DNA of 10,262 nucleotides from NCBI GenBank assembly GCA_963581225.1, contig CAUZMW010000081.1, forward strand, positions 1 through 10,262. The letters are read 5' to 3'. The translations under genes and the position numbers were made by a program. This DNA comes from SMWC01 sp963581225. Its GTDB lineage: Bacteria > Pseudomonadota > Gammaproteobacteria > Steroidobacterales > Rariloculaceae. Under the pieces are notes generated by a model, which was given only the letters and a program-made list of their open reading frames with translations, searched no databases and was not told the DNA's origin. Positions within the stretch are counted from its first letter, which is position 1, and each line of letters opens with the position of its first letter. This document shows, piece by piece, positions 6,930 through 10,262 of this stretch.

Positions 6930-7694
6930 ATGTCCTCTAACGTGGCCGAACAACTTCGGCTCTTAGATGACGATCGGCCGCAACCGTGGCAGAGCGATCA
7001 ACAAGCGGTGGTTATTCGCGAAAGCCGTCGCGCTAAGTCGCTAATTCTTCAGATGATCCCGCCTTATACGCTCGAGCTCGTCGTTCCGCGCGGCACGCGG
7101 CCGCGCGATGTCCAGGACTTTCTTGCCAGCAACAGGCGTTGGATCGAGCGCGCGCAGAATGAGTTGCAGTCGCGCTATCCCACCGGCCGACAGCTTCTGC
7201 CCGACTCGGTTGAGCTCGCCGCCGTAGGCCGCCGCTGGGAGATACGTTACGAAGAAGCCGCCACGGCCAGGCCGCGACTCCGCGCGTTCTCAGAGTATTT
7301 GCAGATTACGACGCCGGATACCGCGCCAAGCGCGGTCCACGGTCTGCTGCGACAGTGGCTGCTCGCACAAGCCCGCGTCTATCTGAAACCATGGCTGCTG
7401 AGCGAGGCCAAGACGGCAGGGGTCAGGCCGAACAAGATCGAGGTCAGAACGCAACGAACGCGCTGGGGGAGCTGCTCGCCACTCGGTAACGTAAGCCTGA
7501 ACGCGAGTCTGCTGTTTCTTGCGCCGGCCGTGGCTCGCTACCTCCTGGTCCACGAGCTGTGTCACTTACGACACCTAGACCATTCCGCTCGATACTGGCG
7601 TTGCGTCGAGCGATTTGAGCCGGACTATCGGGCGCTCGATAAAGAGCTGTCCGAGTCATGGGCAGAAGTGCCCATATGGGCGCTGGCTCGCTGA
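6930..7694 (+). CDS. YgjP-like (DUF45) SprT-type metallopeptidase
   Basis: A 254-residue cytosolic zinc metallopeptidase of the YgjP/DUF45 group, often labelled M48-family. Residues about 25-110 form the family's N-terminal beta-rich part (IRESRRAKSLIL, VVPRGTR, then NRRWIERA). The signature RTRWGSCS lies at about 179-186. The zinc site HELCH is H208-E209-L210-C211-H212, with H218 in LDHSARYW as the probable third ligand and E209 as the catalytic base. Length is normal and nothing is missing. Substrates of YgjP-type proteins are not established. No Shine-Dalgarno sequence precedes the ATG, which directly follows the stop of the DUF4389 gene, so translation probably depends on ribosomes finishing that gene. 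Its 3' end converges on acnA, with 22 bp between the stop codons. Confidence 0.92.
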   Translation: MSSNVAEQLRLLDDDRPQPWQSDQQAVVIRESRRAKSLILQMIPPYTLELVVPRGTRPRDVQDFLASNRRWIERAQNELQSRYPTGRQLLPDSVELAAVGRRWEIRYEEAATARPRLRAFSEYLQITTPDTAPSAVHGLLRQWLLAQARVYLKPWLLSEAKTAGVRPNKIEVRTQRTRWGSCSPLGNVSLNASLLFLAPAVARYLLVHELCHLRHLDHSARYWRCVERFEPDYRALDKELSESWAEVPIWALAR

Positions 7695-7716
7695 CGCTGC
7701 TCAAGCGGCGAGCTAG

Positions 7717-10262
7717 CTAGGCAGCTTGGGCCAGCTGACGGAGCACGTAGTGCAGGATGCCACCGTTGACGAAGTACTCTTGTTCCTTGGGTGTATCGAT
7801 TCGTACCTGCGCGTCAAACTGAATCTGTGCGCCGTCGCTCTTGGTCGCGGTAATTCTGACGGTGTCGCTTCGACCTTCATCGACTCCTTCGATGTCGAAG
7901 CTTTCATGACCGTCCAGACCGAGCGACTCGGCGTTGGCGCCGTTCAGGAATTGAAGCGGTAGTACGCCCATGCCGATGAGGTTAGAGCGATGAATCCGCT
8001 CGAAACTCTCGACGAGCACGGCGCGTACTCCTAACAGCATCGTTCCTTTGGCCGCCCAGTCCCTTGATGACCCGGAGCCGTATTCCTTGCCGCCTATAAC
8101 CAGTAGAGGCGTCCCTTCGTCTTTATAGCGGAGCGTCGCGTCAAAGATGCTGGTCTGCTCGCCACTGGGCACATGCGTTGTCCAACCACCTTCTGTTCCA
8201 GGCGCCAGATTATTGCGGAGCCGGATATTGGCGAATGTCCCGCGCATCATGACTTCATGGTTGCCGCGCCGCGAGCCGTAGGAGTTGAAGTCTTTCTGCT
8301 CGACGCCCAGTGAGCGAAGGTAGTCGGCCGCGGGCCCGTCCGCAGCAATCGAACCGGCCGGTGAGATGTGATCCGTCGTGATGGAGTCGCCGAGAAGCGC
8401 CAGGACACGGGCACCCTTGATGTCGGTAACCGAGTCGGGTTGCAGCGTCATGCCATCGAAGTAGGGCGGGTTCTTGACATAGGTTGAGGTTTCGTCCCAG
8501 CTATAGTTCTCACCACCCGAGACGGACAGCCCGTTCCAGTTTTCATCCCCCTCGAAGACACCCGAATAGCTTCTCTGGAACATCTCCGCCGTGACATTGC
8601 GGCTGACCAAGTTCTGGATTTCTGCGCTGGTTGGCCAGATGTCGCGAAGATACACCGGCTGACCGTCGTGGTCATCGCCGAGCGAGTTGTCATAGAGATC
8701 GACGTTCATATTGCCGGCCAGCGCGTAAGCGACGACCAGGGGCGGCGACGCCAGGAAGTTCATTCTAATGAGCGGATGGATGCGCCCTTCGAAATTGCGG
8801 TTGCCGGAGACGACGGAACAGCCGACAAGATCCGTGGACTGCATGATTTTGGTGATTTCCGCCGGCAGCGGGCCGGAGTTACCGATACAAGTAGTACATC
8901 CATAGCCGACGACGTTAAAGCCTAAGGCCTCCAGGTCATCGAGCAGATCGGACTGCTTGAGGTAATCGGTAACGACTTTCGAGCCCGGAGCGAGGGACGT
9001 CTTAACCCAAGGTTTCGTCTTGAGGCCTTTCTCGGATGCGTTCCTGGCCAACAGGCCCGCTGCCACCATGACAGCCGGATTGGAGGTGTTAGTGCAACTG
9101 GTGATCGCGGCGATCATAACCGCGCCGTCCTCAAGAACGTAGCTTTCCGAATCTCCTGTCACCGTTTCTTTCGGGGCGTCGCTATCGCCGCGGCTCTCGG
9201 CGACGGCCTCCATGAGCGTATCGAAGGTCGCGGCAGCGCGACGGAGCGGAATACGGTCCTGGGGTCGTTTGGGTCCCGCCAGGCTCGGCTCCACGTCGTC
9301 GAGATAGAGTTCGAGTGTGTCGCTGAAGTTCGGCGCCGACATGCCGCGCCAGAGGCCTTGTTCTTTTGCGTAGGCTTCGACGAGTCGAATCTGGTCCGCG
9401 GAGCGGCCCGAGAGCTCTAAATAACGCAGCGTCTCGCCATCGATCGGCGTGACTGCACAGGTGCTGCCGAACTCCGGGGACATATTGCCGAGTGTCGCGC
9501 GATCCGCCAGGGGCAGCTCGTCCAGGCCGCTGCCGAAGAACTCGACGAATTTACCGACAACGCCTCGTTCGCGGAGCATCTGCGTGATCGTGAGGACGAG
9601 ATCGGTTGCCGTCGAGCCCTCGGCGAGGCGCCCTTTGAGCTCGAATCCTACGACATGCGGAATAAGCATCGTCACGGGTTGGCCCAGCATCGCCGCCTCG
9701 GCCTCAATCCCGCCGACACCCCAGCCCAGAATGCCGAGGCCGTTGATCATCGTCGTGTGCGAGTCCGTTCCGACCAACGTATCGGGATAGGCTAGCCGGC
9801 CGTCCGCGGTTTCCACGTCGAATACCACGCGACTGAGATACTCCAGGTTTACCTGATGAACGATGCCCGTATTGGGCGGCACGACTCGAAAGTTCTGAAA
9901 GGCATCCTGTCCCCAACGGAGAAACGAGTAGCGCTCCTTATTGCGTTCGAACTCTATCGCGTTATTAGCAGCTAACGACTCCGGCGTGCCGAAATGATCG
10001 ACCTGGATGGAGTGGTCGATAACGAGTTCGGCGGGGGAGAGCGGATTGATAGCAGACGCTTTGCCACCCAGTTTAACCATCGCGTCGCGCATTGCGGCGA
10101 GATCCACGATGGCAGGCACACCGGTAAAGTCCTGCAGAATCACCCGCGCCGGCGTGAAAGCGATTTCCGTCTCCGGCTTCGCCTTGGGGTCCCAGGCTGC
10201 CAGCGCTTGGATATCGTCGGCCGTGATATTTTCACCGTCCTCATGCCGCAGTAAGTTCTCGA
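7717..10262 (-). CDS. acnA: aconitate hydratase AcnA, N-terminally truncated by the window edge
   Basis: The cytosolic [4Fe-4S] enzyme that isomerises citrate to isocitrate in the TCA cycle. The frame is open from the TAG at 7719-7717 to the right edge (848 codons visible). Its edge residues (ENLLRHEDG) match about residue 47 of E. coli AcnA, so only some 45-50 residues are missing. An internal Met at 10143 is not the start, because the preceding residues (ITADDIQALAAWDP, FTPAR) are also canonical. Cluster ligands are visible: one Cys in ITSCTNTSNP (codon 9096-9094) and two in GCTTCIGNSG (codons 8898-8896 and 8889-8887). The C-terminal swivel domain has GSSRDWAAKG (near 8080-8045) with the substrate-binding Ser and Arg. 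The IRP/AcnA branch is clear (LQDFTGVPA, DHSIQVD, FLRWGQ); AcnD is less likely. AcnA-type proteins can bind mRNA when iron-free, a family property not visible here. It converges with the YgjP-like gene. Confidence 0.96.
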   Translation of the reverse strand, partial: ENLLRHEDGENITADDIQALAAWDPKAKPETEIAFTPARVILQDFTGVPAIVDLAAMRDAMVKLGGKASAINPLSPAELVIDHSIQVDHFGTPESLAANNAIEFERNKERYSFLRWGQDAFQNFRVVPPNTGIVHQVNLEYLSRVVFDVETADGRLAYPDTLVGTDSHTTMINGLGILGWGVGGIEAEAAMLGQPVTMLIPHVVGFELKGRLAEGSTATDLVLTITQMLRERGVVGKFVEFFGSGLDELPLADRATLGNMSPEFGSTCAVTPIDGETLRYLELSGRSADQIRLVEAYAKEQGLWRGMSAPNFSDTLELYLDDVEPSLAGPKRPQDRIPLRRAAATFDTLMEAVAESRGDSDAPKETVTGDSESYVLEDGAVMIAAITSCTNTSNPAVMVAAGLLARNASEKGLKTKPWVKTSLAPGSKVVTDYLKQSDLLDDLEALGFNVVGYGCTTCIGNSGPLPAEITKIMQSTDLVGCSVVSGNRNFEGRIHPLIRMNFLASPPLVVAYALAGNMNVDLYDNSLGDDHDGQPVYLRDIWPTSAEIQNLVSRNVTAEMFQRSYSGVFEGDENWNGLSVSGGENYSWDETSTYVKNPPYFDGMTLQPDSVTDIKGARVLALLGDSITTDHISPAGSIAADGPAADYLRSLGVEQKDFNSYGSRRGNHEVMMRGTFANIRLRNNLAPGTEGGWTTHVPSGEQTSIFDATLRYKDEGTPLLVIGGKEYGSGSSRDWAAKGTMLLGVRAVLVESFERIHRSNLIGMGVLPLQFLNGANAESLGLDGHESFDIEGVDEGRSDTVRITATKSDGAQIQFDAQVRIDTPKEQEYFVNGGILHYVLRQLAQAA

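Noticed and set aside
7695..7735. GCTGC/GCAGC and CAGCTTGGGCCAGCTG partial dyads between the convergent YgjP-like and acnA genes as a bidirectional terminator
   Set aside because: The pairings are imperfect, overlap the acnA coding end and lack T-tracts.
1..10262. Mobile elements, CRISPR arrays, tRNA or rRNA genes, toxin-antitoxin or defence genes
   Set aside because: I looked for terminal repeats, regularly spaced repeats, transposase or integrase motifs and cloverleaf patterns, and found none. Almost all the DNA is accounted for by the seven genes.

Overview
The window looks like ordinary chromosomal DNA from a Gram-negative, aerobic heterotroph, most likely a gammaproteobacterium. It is moderately GC-rich by eye and densely coded. 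It carries an AcnA-type aconitase, a DUF4389 membrane protein and a YgjP-like metallopeptidase, and it encodes several exported enzymes with Sec or Tat signals. The taxon is an inference from gene content; there is no rRNA or other decisive marker. No mobile element, CRISPR array, tRNA or rRNA was seen.

Left part (1-6489): four genes for extracytoplasmic or probably extracytoplasmic enzymes. (1) The C-terminal part of an NHL-propeller protein resembling the amidating lyase (PAL) of peptide amidation; the PAL zinc histidines and two catalytic residues that fall inside the window are retained. (2) On the minus strand, a Tat-exported amidohydrolase of the ACMSD-like family. Its frame is open from 1855 to 803 except for one in-frame TAG, at a position where relatives usually have Trp. 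(3) Divergent from it, a large exported protein with a PD40 beta-propeller, a PA-containing M28 zinc peptidase and a PDZ domain. (4) An exported YtcJ-like amidohydrolase, preceded by a strong ribosome binding site and a perfect 10-bp inverted repeat. Together they suggest a peptide- or amide-scavenging locus; no substrate can be read from the sequence.

Right part (6490-10262): a DUF4389 gene and a YgjP-like metallopeptidase gene whose stop and start codons abut (TGA then ATG), presumably co-transcribed. They converge with the aconitase gene acnA, which reads on the minus strand and runs off the right edge, lacking roughly its first 45-50 codons.

The points most worth a second look are the single amber codon in the Tat amidohydrolase, the PAL-like active site without a visible partner hydroxylase, the unusual metal-site motifs of the YtcJ-like protein, and the inverted repeat beside its ribosome binding site. 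I see no convincing new multi-gene defence or mobile system here.
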